From Planctomycetales bacterium (GTDB taxonomy: Bacteria; Planctomycetota; Planctomycetia; Planctomycetales; Planctomycetaceae), in NCBI GenBank assembly GCA_026400835.1, contig JAPLOA010000084.1, positions 233,696 to 297,695 of the forward strand: a stretch of DNA of 64,000 nucleotides, in the 5' to 3' direction. A program made the translations under genes and the position numbers. Shown piece after piece: positions 18,603-28,700 of the stretch. Numbering within the stretch: position 1 is the first letter of the stretch; every line of letters starts with the position of its first letter. A model generated the notes under the pieces. That model did no database searches and was not told the origin of the DNA. It saw only the letters and a program-made list of their open reading frames with translations.

Positions 18603-19408
18603 CTAATAAAACCCTGTTTGGAGCTTTCGGAAGCAGATGATGGATTCAGCAAACTTGAGGAATGCGTGAAGGATTTCGTCGTTGCGGTCAAAGGGTATTC
18701 GGAGGCGGCGGAAGTTATGAAGCCCGCGAGTGTTCGTTCAGAGACCCATCGAAAGATACCAAGCCCGCTTCCGTGTTCCTGATTCCGTCGAGCCATGTGT
18801 GGTTCGACGCCTCGCTTGTGAAATCCTTCTCGGTGAGGCTCTAAGTCATACGCTCGATCCGCATAAACTTCATCAGGATGATTCTTCGGGCTGCCAGGTT
18901 TCCCGCTGACTGGCGGAATACTGTCAATCAGCGGAAGAGGTTGAGTAACGTCATCGCTGTTTGCTCCCGTCAATGGTATCGCTCAGGGGCATGCCATGGG
19001 CGTTCATCAGAATATGATGTTTGCTGCCGGGTTTGCGTCTATCCGTTGGATTTGGGCCTGTTTTCTCGCCTCCTCCCACGGCCCTTACCGACGAACAATC
19101 GACTGCCGCTCGAGACCAGTCGATCAAATCAGCTGCTCGCAGGTGATTGAGCAGTTCGTGGTGCAAGTTACCCGGAAACCCGACTCCTGCTATTAAATGA
19201 ATCTTCGCTACCACGACATGCCACTTCCACAACACATCTCCTGCGGAAGCATTTCCCACGGGATGCCACTTTTCAAAATGAACAGAATTCCGGTCAGAGC
19301 TTTACGATCGTCAAGTCTCGGTCGTCCCCCCTGGAACTCGTCACGTGTTTCGGGATCAACGGTTCCACAACTAACCACAACTCATCTGACAGAAACGGCT
19401 CTGCCATG
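18603..19408 (-). mobile_element. Decayed IS5-type transposase gene
   Basis: All parts of an IS5-family DDE transposase can be read in order on the minus strand, but in different frames. MAEPFLSDELWLVVEPLIP starts at 19408. It shifts to a frame with GGRPRLDDRKALTGILF and SGIPWEMLPQEMCCGSGM, which hits a TAG after SCW. LIDWSRAAVDCSSVRAVGGG and KTGPNPTDRRKPGSKHH follow. Then come DDVTQPLPLIDSIPPV and EHGSGLGIFRWVSERTL. Finally another frame has RLRIPFDRNDEILHAFLKF and CFRKLQTGFY, with its stop at 18603. At least three frameshifts plus nonsense codons make it dead. I could not find convincing terminal inverted repeats, so the ends are probably eroded. Confidence 0.85.
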
Positions 19409-19485
19409 ACTCGATACCTCCTTGATCATTCAGGATTCCAAATCCTCCACCTCTCAACTGGACCCATCCCGTCGAGTGAGTTCTG

Positions 19486-21003
19486 TCAGGTGTCCTTAGT
19501 ATTCTCGTGCATCAGGAAGATATGCACTTGCCAGGCAGGAACGTTGAGATAGAGACCACGCTCGGCGAGATCATCTCCATCACGCAACAGGCTCTCCTGG
19601 GTCAGTTGATCGTTTAGGGTCCAACTTCGTCCCTTCAAATCCGCCCATGGCAATCTCAAAAACGTCTGAGCGGATCCTGGTCCATAGTTGACGGAGATCA
19701 ACCAGCGTTCACCTGAGTGTTCCCATGAGAATGAAACAAACTGGCGGAACGTCGGATTGGCTTCCCATTCAGGAATACATTCCAGCAACGACCATGATCC
19801 GTCACGAAACGCTTTTGATCGGAGACAAGTCAGCAGGCTCTTGTACAGTTCCTGAATCGCCGGGTCCGGAGTCTCTGCAGCACGCCTGGAAAGGTGCATT
19901 GAAACTCGATGCTTACGCCCCTCAAACTGTCCCTCATGGAACAGACGAAGGCCGGGCGAAAGATAGGTTATTGTCGCTGCGGCAAGGTGTTGAGGGATTG
20001 ACAACATCGACGCGGCACGTGGCTCGTCGTGATTTTCAAGAAAGCGACAACAGCGTTGCTGAAACAGAAGATCAGCCTTGAGATGATCCCGCACAGCTCC
20101 ACCGTCGAATGACAACAAGCGATCATAGAGTCGCTTGTCATAAGTGAAATCAAAGCCTTGCTGCTGCAACTCCCATTCGAGATCCCAATAGACCTCGGCC
20201 GTGAAGACGAAGTCCGAATGCTTGACCCGCACGGATCGAATAGCTTCCGGCCAGAAGCAGACTTCGGTCGGTGCAATTTCATCTGCAGGAACAGATCTGT
20301 TTCCCCAGGTTTTGGCGATAATGTCTGGCAACAGGAGCATTGCCATATCACAACGCACGCCATCACATTGATCCGCGATGTTATGCAGGACTTGCCGCTG
20401 GACGTTATGAAGTTCTTTGCACCGGTAGTTGAGTTGCAGAGTGTCGACCCATCCGCCGTAATAAGGATCCCTGCCGTGCGCCAGCACTCGCGGTCCGCGC
20501 TTCGTCACGACCTGAACATAGTTTTGCGGCTCAGCTTCGAGATCGGATTCACTGCCGTTTACATAGTACTCAGGATGTTCCAGGACCCAGGGATGATCAG
20601 GAGCCGTATGATTTGGAACGAAATCGGTCATGAGTCGAATACCGCGTTGAGCAAGCCGTTTCCGAAGATGTGCCAATGCGGCCCGACCACCAAAATCCGG
20701 ATGCACCTCATAGTCGCAAACGGCAAATGGAGACCCGCAAATATCAGACTGTTCCAAATCAGGAAGGTCCTTATGGCACTCCTCGCGCCAGACCGGATTG
20801 GTTCCTGATATCTCTCGTGCTGCTGCCCCCGTAGTCCAGACCCCAAGTGACCAAAACCAGTGGAAACCATTTGTTTCAAGAAAATCGAGAAGCTCATCGG
20901 GGACGTCCTTTAGAGTCGCAGGGCGTCCAGAATGACCAGCAAGCTCCTGCAGACAAACACGAGTATTAAACTGAAACAAAACCGGATACCTGGAGGACGA
21001 CAT
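19486..21003 (-). CDS. GH13 alpha-amylase-family glycosidase/transglycosidase
   Basis: A 505-residue enzyme with a GH13 (beta/alpha)8 barrel. Conserved region I is DFVPNH (127-132), region II GVRCD with nucleophile Asp219, region III FVFTAEVYWD with acid/base Glu270, and region IV ENHDE (323-327) with the transition-state Asp326. A C-terminal beta-sandwich is present (about 420-505; WLISVNYGPGSAQTFLRLPW). It lacks a signal peptide, so it acts in the cytoplasm on alpha-glucans or related sugars; hydrolase versus transglycosylase cannot be decided. The ATG at 21003 has AGGAG at a 7-nt spacing, better than the upstream in-frame ATG at 21075. It is intact although the surrounding genes are decayed. 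Confidence 0.85.
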   Translation of the reverse strand: MSSSRYPVLFQFNTRVCLQELAGHSGRPATLKDVPDELLDFLETNGFHWFWSLGVWTTGAAAREISGTNPVWREECHKDLPDLEQSDICGSPFAVCDYEVHPDFGGRAALAHLRKRLAQRGIRLMTDFVPNHTAPDHPWVLEHPEYYVNGSESDLEAEPQNYVQVVTKRGPRVLAHGRDPYYGGWVDTLQLNYRCKELHNVQRQVLHNIADQCDGVRCDMAMLLLPDIIAKTWGNRSVPADEIAPTEVCFWPEAIRSVRVKHSDFVFTAEVYWDLEWELQQQGFDFTYDKRLYDRLLSFDGGAVRDHLKADLLFQQRCCRFLENHDEPRAASMLSIPQHLAAATITYLSPGLRLFHEGQFEGRKHRVSMHLSRRAAETPDPAIQELYKSLLTCLRSKAFRDGSWSLLECIPEWEANPTFRQFVSFSWEHSGERWLISVNYGPGSAQTFLRLPWADLKGRSWTLNDQLTQESLLRDGDDLAERGLYLNVPAWQVHIFLMHENTKDT

Positions 21004-21140
21004 TGAAAACTCCTGAGGCTGCTTCCGCCTCGCAAACGGACAAATGCACGATTGGACCTGCTGTTCATCTCCCACGTGCAGCGTCGCCTACATACGGGAA
21101 GTTTACAGATCAATCTCATTAATTCTCAGATTACAACAGA

Positions 21141-22343
21141 CTACACGTCAACTTCAACGTGTGACTGCGGACGAGCCTGGCAGGCAGGAATGATGCCATT
21201 GGCTTTCTCTATCACGCTTAGGGCGTCTTCACAGTCCATCTGCACGATGCCGTCGAGGAGTCTCGTTTTGGATTGACCGCTGATGCCGGAGCGGCATTCA
21301 TAAGGGATTTCGATCGAGACGGATCCGGCGGCTTCCGGAATCGTGGTATCGGCGTCAACCTGAGTTGAGCTGCCGGAACGCGAAAAGCGGATGGTTGCAG
21401 TGCCGCCCTTTGCAGGTGGCATCGTTATCGTCGGTGGCGTTGCTCGGGATATCGTCGGGGAGGAATCACTCGCCGATGCAGTTTCCCCTTCACTATTTGA
21501 TACGGAAGATTTTTTGCCAGCAAAGGCTTCGGTATGAATCTTTGTCGAAGGTGCGCCGAGCGTGATGAGCAGTTCTGTTGTGGCGTCCATCATTTCCTTT
21601 GGGCCACAGAGATAGACTGGAAGCTGAGTCAGACTGGGAACGAAGCGATTGAACAACTCAGCCGTCGCACGACCTCGATCACCAGTCCACATGGTGTTTG
21701 AATTCGGGCGAGTCAACGTGACGCAGACGTGCAGGTCAGGATACCGACTTTGAAGCCATCGAAGTTCATCGCGGAAGATCAGATCCTGTTCCGCTTTCGC
21801 GACGATCAGGAAGTGGATGTTGCCGGTCTATGCTCGATCGGTCAAATATCGCAATATTGACATCACCGGCGTGATCCCCACACCACCGGCAATCCACACA
21901 ACTCCTGATGCATTATCGCCAGTGAAAGTAAACTTCCCCGACGAGCCCGACACTTTCAGCACATCACCCACTTTGAAGTTCTCGTGGATGTGTCGCGACG
22001 CCGATCTCATAGGCTCGCGTTTGATCGAAAGTTCGCACGCATCAGCGCGAGTCGGCGATGAGGCCAGCGTATACGATCGGTTGATTCGCTTGCCGTCAAT
22101 CATCAGCTGAATGTTGATGAATTGTCCCGGCTGATAGACGAATGGGAACTCGCCACCATCAGCCGACATCAAACGAATAGTCCTGACGTCTGGTGTTTCC
22201 TGAAAGATGGCCGCAATCCTGAGTTCTTCTTTCCACGCCTTACTGGGTTTTGCGGCACTGGTTGCTGTTGGCGTTGCAGTTTGAACGGCCCCCGGAACCA
22301 GCGGTTGAGCGGCTTTCGAGATATTGGTTGCCGCGAGTGCCAT
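21141..22343 (-). pseudogene. FNR-type reductase with 2Fe-2S domain, interrupted by amber codon
   Basis: A single reading frame of ~400 codons is broken by one in-frame TAG at 21828-21830, between RYLTDRA and TGNIHFLIVAK. Before the stop lie the FAD-binding domain (INRSYTLASSPT) and the start of the NAD-binding domain (WIAGGVGITPVMSILRYL). After it come the rest of the NAD domain (LPVYLCGPKEMMD), a Ser/Thr/Pro linker and a plant-type ferredoxin domain. In that domain the cluster loop reads CRSGISGQSK instead of CRSGxCGxCK, so two of four Fe-S cysteines are serines (each a single base change); the last Cys (IPACQAR) remains. Homologues pass electrons from NAD(P)H to a membrane haem protein. 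The stop plus lost ligands indicate decay. Confidence 0.8.
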
Positions 22344-22376
22344 CGGCTTCTTTTTTGATGCCTGCGGGAGCTCTGT

Positions 22377-22682
22377 CTAATGTCGTCCAAAGCGACTGCC
22401 CAGCAGAACGGTCAGCACTCCGGCAAATGCCAGCGGTTGGCGAACATCTGACTTCACCAGCATGTCGTAATGCCGCACGCCCGGAATCACCACAGCATAG
22501 GTCAGCCGATGCCGCAGCTTCCACCGCTTCGGTCCCATGCGTTGAATCATGCCTTTCGGAATGACAAGGGCTCTAAGGAACTGCAACTGGTTCATGACTT
22601 GTGTCTTTATCGTCAGGCGAGTCTTCAGACTCTGCTGAATCGTGTTGGTTGCGGAACTCGATGGGCATCGGTTAGCGGACAA
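22377..22682 (-). pseudogene. MsrQ/ferric-reductase-like haem subunit remnant
   Basis: Only the last ~55 residues look like family sequence. PKGMIQRMGPKRWKLRHRLTY, then GVRHYDMLVKSDVRQPLAFAGVLTVLL, match the final helices of the MsrQ (YedZ) haem-binding membrane subunit, including the HRLTY histidine. The preceding helices are missing and the first ~40 codons have no hydrophobic segments. It ends 33 bp before the reductase pseudogene on the same strand, so together they were once a membrane electron-transfer operon. No MsrP-like gene remains nearby. Confidence 0.6.
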
Positions 22683-22768
22683 CGGGCCTCATTGCCCAAT
22701 GTACTCGACCATATGCGGGCATTGGACACACACGGACCTGGCTCAGTAATTCTGAAACGCACTGCGTT

Positions 22769-25700
22769 CTATCGCCGTTCCTGGCGTTTCTGCAACAGCG
22801 GAAGATTCCAAACCGTGATTCTTCCATCTTCACCGGCGGAGGTGAGTTCATTATTGGCAGAAACCGTCAGTGATGTAATTGGACCCAGGTGAGCCGTCAC
22901 TTCCTCGTCTGTGAAGAACCTGTAGGCTTCGTAAGCGACCGGAGCAGCACCGGGCAACTTGTTCTTCCAGTTCCACAGAATTAGTGAACCATCCTGTCCG
23001 CCTGAAACGAGATACGGAGTCCCGGCGACAAATCCGAGGGCTTTAATGCCACCTGCTGCATGTCCGGAAAAGCTACATTCAATGTGATCTGAAAACGACG
23101 ACGGCTCGGAAGGCTTTTGATCGCCGTTGTCGTTGTTCGTGGACTCCGGCGCTGCTTCTGATTTTCCCAGTTGAGCCGTACGAAGAACCCAGCCAATACT
23201 TTCTTCGGTGCCACTGAATTGTCCGGCCACCCCAATGAATTGTCCATCTGTCGAGATATCGACCGCAGAAAGCTCTACGGAAGGATTACTCCCCGTAGAC
23301 AAAGTCTTCAGATTTGCGCCATTAGCGTCAACAAGCCCGATCAGTCCGTGCTTGCTGACGAACACGATTCTTGTTGCATCATGCGACCATTTTGCTGCCG
23401 CGATAACGGAGTTGACATTCGCTAAGTTTGTCATCTTCTGAAGGGTCTGTTCAGCCGCAGACCATTGCCAAAGCAGAATCCTTCCATCCTCACCTGCTGT
23501 GATGATCCGCGACGAGTCGACGGGATTCACAGCAATCGATGTCATTCGCCCAGTGTGGGCCTTCTGCAGATGAAACAATGGACGTCCAAACGAATTAGTC
23601 GAAGGATTTCCATCAAAGGCTCGAAGAGATTCACCTGCTGCCAGAATGAGCTGATTGCCAGGCAAGTCCGCACAGGCCACCGTCGTCACTGGGTAGGGGC
23701 CGCGAAAACTTACAAGATGTCGCCCGGTGGTCAGATCCCAGAGTGATGCAATCGTCCCGTCAAACGTAATGATCTGATCCGACGCCGCGTTCACGTCGTT
23801 TCCCGATCGTTCCACAAACTGAGCATCAGTGGCCCCGGAAGCTCCTGCGGCGAAGACGCGGACAACTTTCCACTTTTCTGTCTCAAAAACCTGTACCACT
23901 CCATCCGCACAGAGCAGCACTCGCTGGGAATCAGAAGACCACTGAGCCGATGTCAGCACAAGAGGCTTCTGCCCCGAAACCGTCGCGGGAACAATTCGCT
24001 TTCGGGATTCAGGGTTTTCCAGATGCCAATGATCAAGATGGTACTTCGACGTTTTCTGCTTCCGATCGGTTTCGACGGAGATCACCAGAATTTGAGATCC
24101 GTCCGGAGAAACCGACATCTGCTCGACCGGCGTCTTATCACGCTCAAAGATCGCAATTCGTTCCAGACGGTTTGCCGAAAGCGGGGAGTTGTCGGCCTCT
24201 TTCTGTTCATCCGGGACGGCAGAGGTCGGCGGACTTTCTGAACTGGGAACGACAGACCAGCGAGCGACTTTTCCGTCAAGACCCGCAGACAGCAGTGACT
24301 CATCGTTAAGCCAGATCAACGACGTGATGATCGTATCCTTGCCATGAGCCCGTAGACGTGCGAGTAGTTGAGCTGTTGCCGAGTCCCAGACGGTGATAAC
24401 TCCATCACGTCCTCCGGTCGCAATTCGGCGACTGTCGTGTGACACAGACATGGCCGTGATTTCCGCTCGATGACTTCCCTCGAGATGATTCATGGCTATG
24501 GGAACAACCGTTGTCAGCAGCTCGGAGAGTTGCCAAATGCTGCATCGACCGGTCTTCTTCTTGTCTTCGTCCGTGAGACCTGAAGTGACCACAAACTGGC
24601 CATCAGGAGAAGCGGAAAAAGTGTTCACCAGCCCGAGTCCGGAGATAACCTGTTGCTGACCACCAATTCGACTGCTCAATGTTTGCATATTCCACAGGCG
24701 CAGGCTTCCATCAAAACCTGCAGTGGCCAGTACAGACTTGTTCGGTCCGATCTGCCGCATACGAGAAATGTTGAACTCATGACCTTCCTGGAATCTTTCG
24801 GAAGCCAACGTCGTCGATTGCCCGGACGGACCACTAATAACTGAACGCGAAGCTGCATCCCAGACAACAATTGAACCATCATCGGCCCCTGAAACCAGCC
24901 GCTGTCCGTCACGACTGTATTGCACGGATCTGACAGAGCCGCGATGAACTGAACGATCCGCATTCAGGACAAACGACTCGCCGCCTTCATCATTTTCAGT
25001 GGAGCGACGTCCCTGCACACTGGCGACGTCGGTATTCTCAGGAGATCCGGGCTGTCGAGGCATCACGCAGAAAATCGGCTGGAAGTGATTCGGACGCAAC
25101 TGCGAGAGATTGAACGCTTTCCGAATTTCACGACTGTCTTCTTCGATGGTCTTCAGATCCCACAGGCGACTAAACCCGTCAGCACTGGTTGATGAAATCT
25201 GCGACGCTTCCGAGTTCAAAAAACTGGCTTGCATAACTCGAGCACCATGGCCACGGAGATATCTCCGGAATGTCAGTGCCGCTGACTGACCAGCAGTGTT
25301 CTCTGCTGACCAGATCCCGATGCGACGATCATCGGAAGCCGTCAGGAATTGAGCACCGTCTGCGGACCATTGCAGATCATTCACCGGCCTCGAGTGATGC
25401 GAAAGCAGCCAGCTCATATCCCCCGCAGCCTCGAGGTCAGCAGGCTGTGAAAACGGGAACTGTTTGCCTTCGGCACCGATCAAAGTGGGCTGTGCATTCA
25501 ACACAAACAGGCTGCCATTCGTTCGATTGCTGACAACCAAAAGCTTTCCGTCAGGAGAAACGGACAGCCCCGACGGTGGATAATTATGAGCCCGACTGAT
25601 GCGTAGTTGCCCGAGACGTTGAAGTGCAGACTGATCTTTATTGGCAGAGATTCGGTAAGCCAGAACTTCAGAAGACTGGCCTCCACGAACACCGGCATAC

Positions 25701-28700
25701 AGAAAATCATGGGTCCCGGGAATCAAAGCAACATCAACTATACCTGCATTCGCTTTTAGATCGGCCAGCATCTTCCAGTCGGAGAGTTGCCAGGCAATGA
25801 TGTGGCCCGAGCTGTCAGCCGTCACGGCCAGATCATTGCTGACATCAATCGCTTTTACGGCCGCTGAATGTCCGGTTAGTTTTCTTGCCTCAGCCTGTCC
25901 GGTTTTCCAGAGGTGAAGTTCTTCACCGGCCGCGATCAGGAGTTCGTCTGGCGATACAAATACCAGCTTTTCAATGGGCCCCTGCAGTTGAAGTCGGTGC
26001 AGCGCTGTTTCCGGCCACGCCATATCCCCGGCAGGGTTGTCCATGACCACCACAAGTCCCGACATGTCTCCCTGAGCAAGCAGCTTTCCGGTTGAGTTCA
26101 TCGCCTGTGCCTGCACCGGGGTATCTGTCGGTCGGGCGCGTTTAAGCAGTTGATCTCGCTGAGCACGCAGTTCTGCCGTTCGTTGCTCACGAACGTCTTT
26201 GGGCAGAGAGATCAAAACTTCGCCATCAAGCAGTCGATTGATTTCTCGCAAGGCATCGGCAAAGTTCTCATTGAGTGTCAGTCCACGAATTTGCTGACTC
26301 TGGATCTCCACTTCCGCAATGTCGGCCGCCGTCTCTGCTTGTTGTTGCTTACCGACTGCATCGGCGGTCGCAGCCTCTGCCTTTATCTGTTGTTCTTTGG
26401 CAAGGACTACCTTTTCGTCAGCGGTCTTTGCCTTAGCGTCCGCAAGTTCAGCCTTCTGATTGGCTTCTTCCGCTTCTTCCTTCGCTTTGAGGGCATCGGC
26501 CTTGGCGATGTCGGCGTTCATCTTTTCCGTGGACGCCAGCGTCTCTGCGGCTTTTGCTTCCATCTTTGCGACCTCAGCCTCTTTCGCGGCCTCATCGGCT
26601 TCTGCCTTTGCGACTTCGGCTTCCTTATTGGACTTTTCAGCTTCCGTCCTGGCAACGTTGGCTTCTTTGGTGGCAGCTTCGGCCTCCGTCCTGGCGACGT
26701 TGGCATCTTCCTGCGCTTTCGTTGCCTTCGCTATTTCCAGCTTTGTGACTTCCTCCAGATTAGTAATGATTCCATGGTCATTGATTGCTTTTGCACCGAG
26801 CACCGCGACACAAAGCAATGCTGTTAAAGCGGTCCATTTGATACTTGAGCGTACTCGGCGAGCCGTCCGAAGTTTGCGAGCGATTGCCACGAATTCGGCA
26901 TCAGACTCCTGCGTCGCCACCTGCAAACCAAGGTCATAGTCGCCTTTGCTGGCCGCCAGGTTGGCATACAACAGTCGTGTTGTTCGCAACCCGTTGCGAG
27001 CCAGTCCGTTCTGTGGCCATGTTCGCAGAGATTCTTCGTACAAGGCTGCTGCTGTTTGGCAAGTGTGATAATCACGTTCCCGATTGGCCTGACTGTCGAC
27101 CAGTTCTGCGGCGCGAGAACTCAGGCGACGGCTCTCTTCATGCCGCTGAAAATTTCGAACCGCAAACTGGAATTCGAGGACGCTCCCGAATCGTTCATCG
27201 GGATTCGTTCGCATCGCCTTCATGGCGATCTCCAGCAGTTCGCCGGATTTCTGCGTGGAACGAATCACGTTTTGTCGAAGTACATCGTCGATCAATTTCC
27301 AGATATCGCTGCGAGCCCCCTTCTTTTCTGAACGAGGAAACTCGTGAGGAGGAAGCCCCGTGACGATCTCGTATAAAATCGCTCCGAGGAGGTAAATGTC
27401 ACTGCACTCACCAATGGCTTCCGGAGGTCCGGCCCAGAGTTCCGGCGACATGTAGGCCGGTGTGCCTGCTCCAAAGGACGCGACCGGCGAGCGAAAGTTT
27501 TGCTCCGCAGCGTGAGGTGCCGGGACCGCAAGGCCCCAGTCCAGAACCAGCACTTCTCCGAACTCTCCCAGCATAATGTTTTCGGGTTTGAGGTCTCGAT
27601 TAATGACCCCATGGTGATGAGCGTAAGCGATCGCGTCACACACCTTGTGCATGACATCCAGATTCTCCGTGAGCGCCATCGTTGTGATTCGCTTGTTCCA
27701 TGGAATGCCATGGACACGCTTCATCACATAGTACGGCGTGCCTTCCCCTGTCTCAGCCAACTCATGAATCGGAATGATGTTTGGATGAACCAGATTCGCT
27801 GTAACAAGAGCTTCTGACAGAAACATTTCACGTTTCTGGCGATCTGCTCGTAAGACTGCTTTCGAGGACTTCGACTTTCCCATGGTTCCTGAAAAGGCAC
27901 TGGCACCAGACTTGAGAGTCTTGATCGCCAGTTCGCGATTCAGCGATCGCTGCCGCGCAACGTAGACGACTCCCATCCCGCCTTCCGCAAGCTTTTCAAC
28001 AATTTCAAAGTCCGCGTCAGCTGTTTGCGTAAAGTTTCCTGAGCCGGACACATTACGTTTGCGGATCGTAATCAGGTCATCAAGACTGGAGTTCTCCGGG
28101 GATGTCCAGATCTGCGATGAAACTTTACTGCCCGCCCCGGTCCCGCCTGACTGCGAGTTTGCTCCAAAGCTCGAACTTGTTCCTGATTCCGGCTGCGAAG
28201 AATCGGAGTTCGAGTCTGAGGGTTCGGGTGACCCGCTTTGGGAAAGACCGACCGTGGACTTTCCGCTTTGCAGCCTGGACTTTCGCTGGTCAGCAATCGT
28301 AGAGTCCGGAGTCTGACCTCTCTCGGCTGCAAGCCCTTCCCCGGACTGGTTGATAATGGTCGAAGTATCCGCGATCTCCTCTGGGTTTTCTGCGATCAGA
28401 GTTCCGGAAAACGAATCTCCATCGACGATTTCGTTGCTCTGTTCGGGATGCACTGTTGCAGGAGTGTCCCCGGAATCGTCGGATTCTGCGGGCATTCCAA
28501 CAAAAGTTGCATCGGTATTACTTAGCGGCTGATCAAACTCCTGACCTGACTCTTCAGCCGACTGCGGCTCCTCGGGAACGAAGGTGACCATGTCCGCATT
28601 CGAGGCCCCGTCGTCAAAACGCTCCGAAGCAAACTCATCATCGTCGTCATCAACGTCAAGGGGCATCCCCGTAATCGTCGCGCCGTAATCTGTCTCCACT

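Noticed and set aside
26150..26827. 225-codon hydrophobic Phe/Leu/Cys-rich plus-strand frame resembling a membrane protein
   Set aside because: It is the antisense of the Ala/Glu/Lys coiled coil of the kinase, which reads as Phe/Leu/Cys-rich in reverse.
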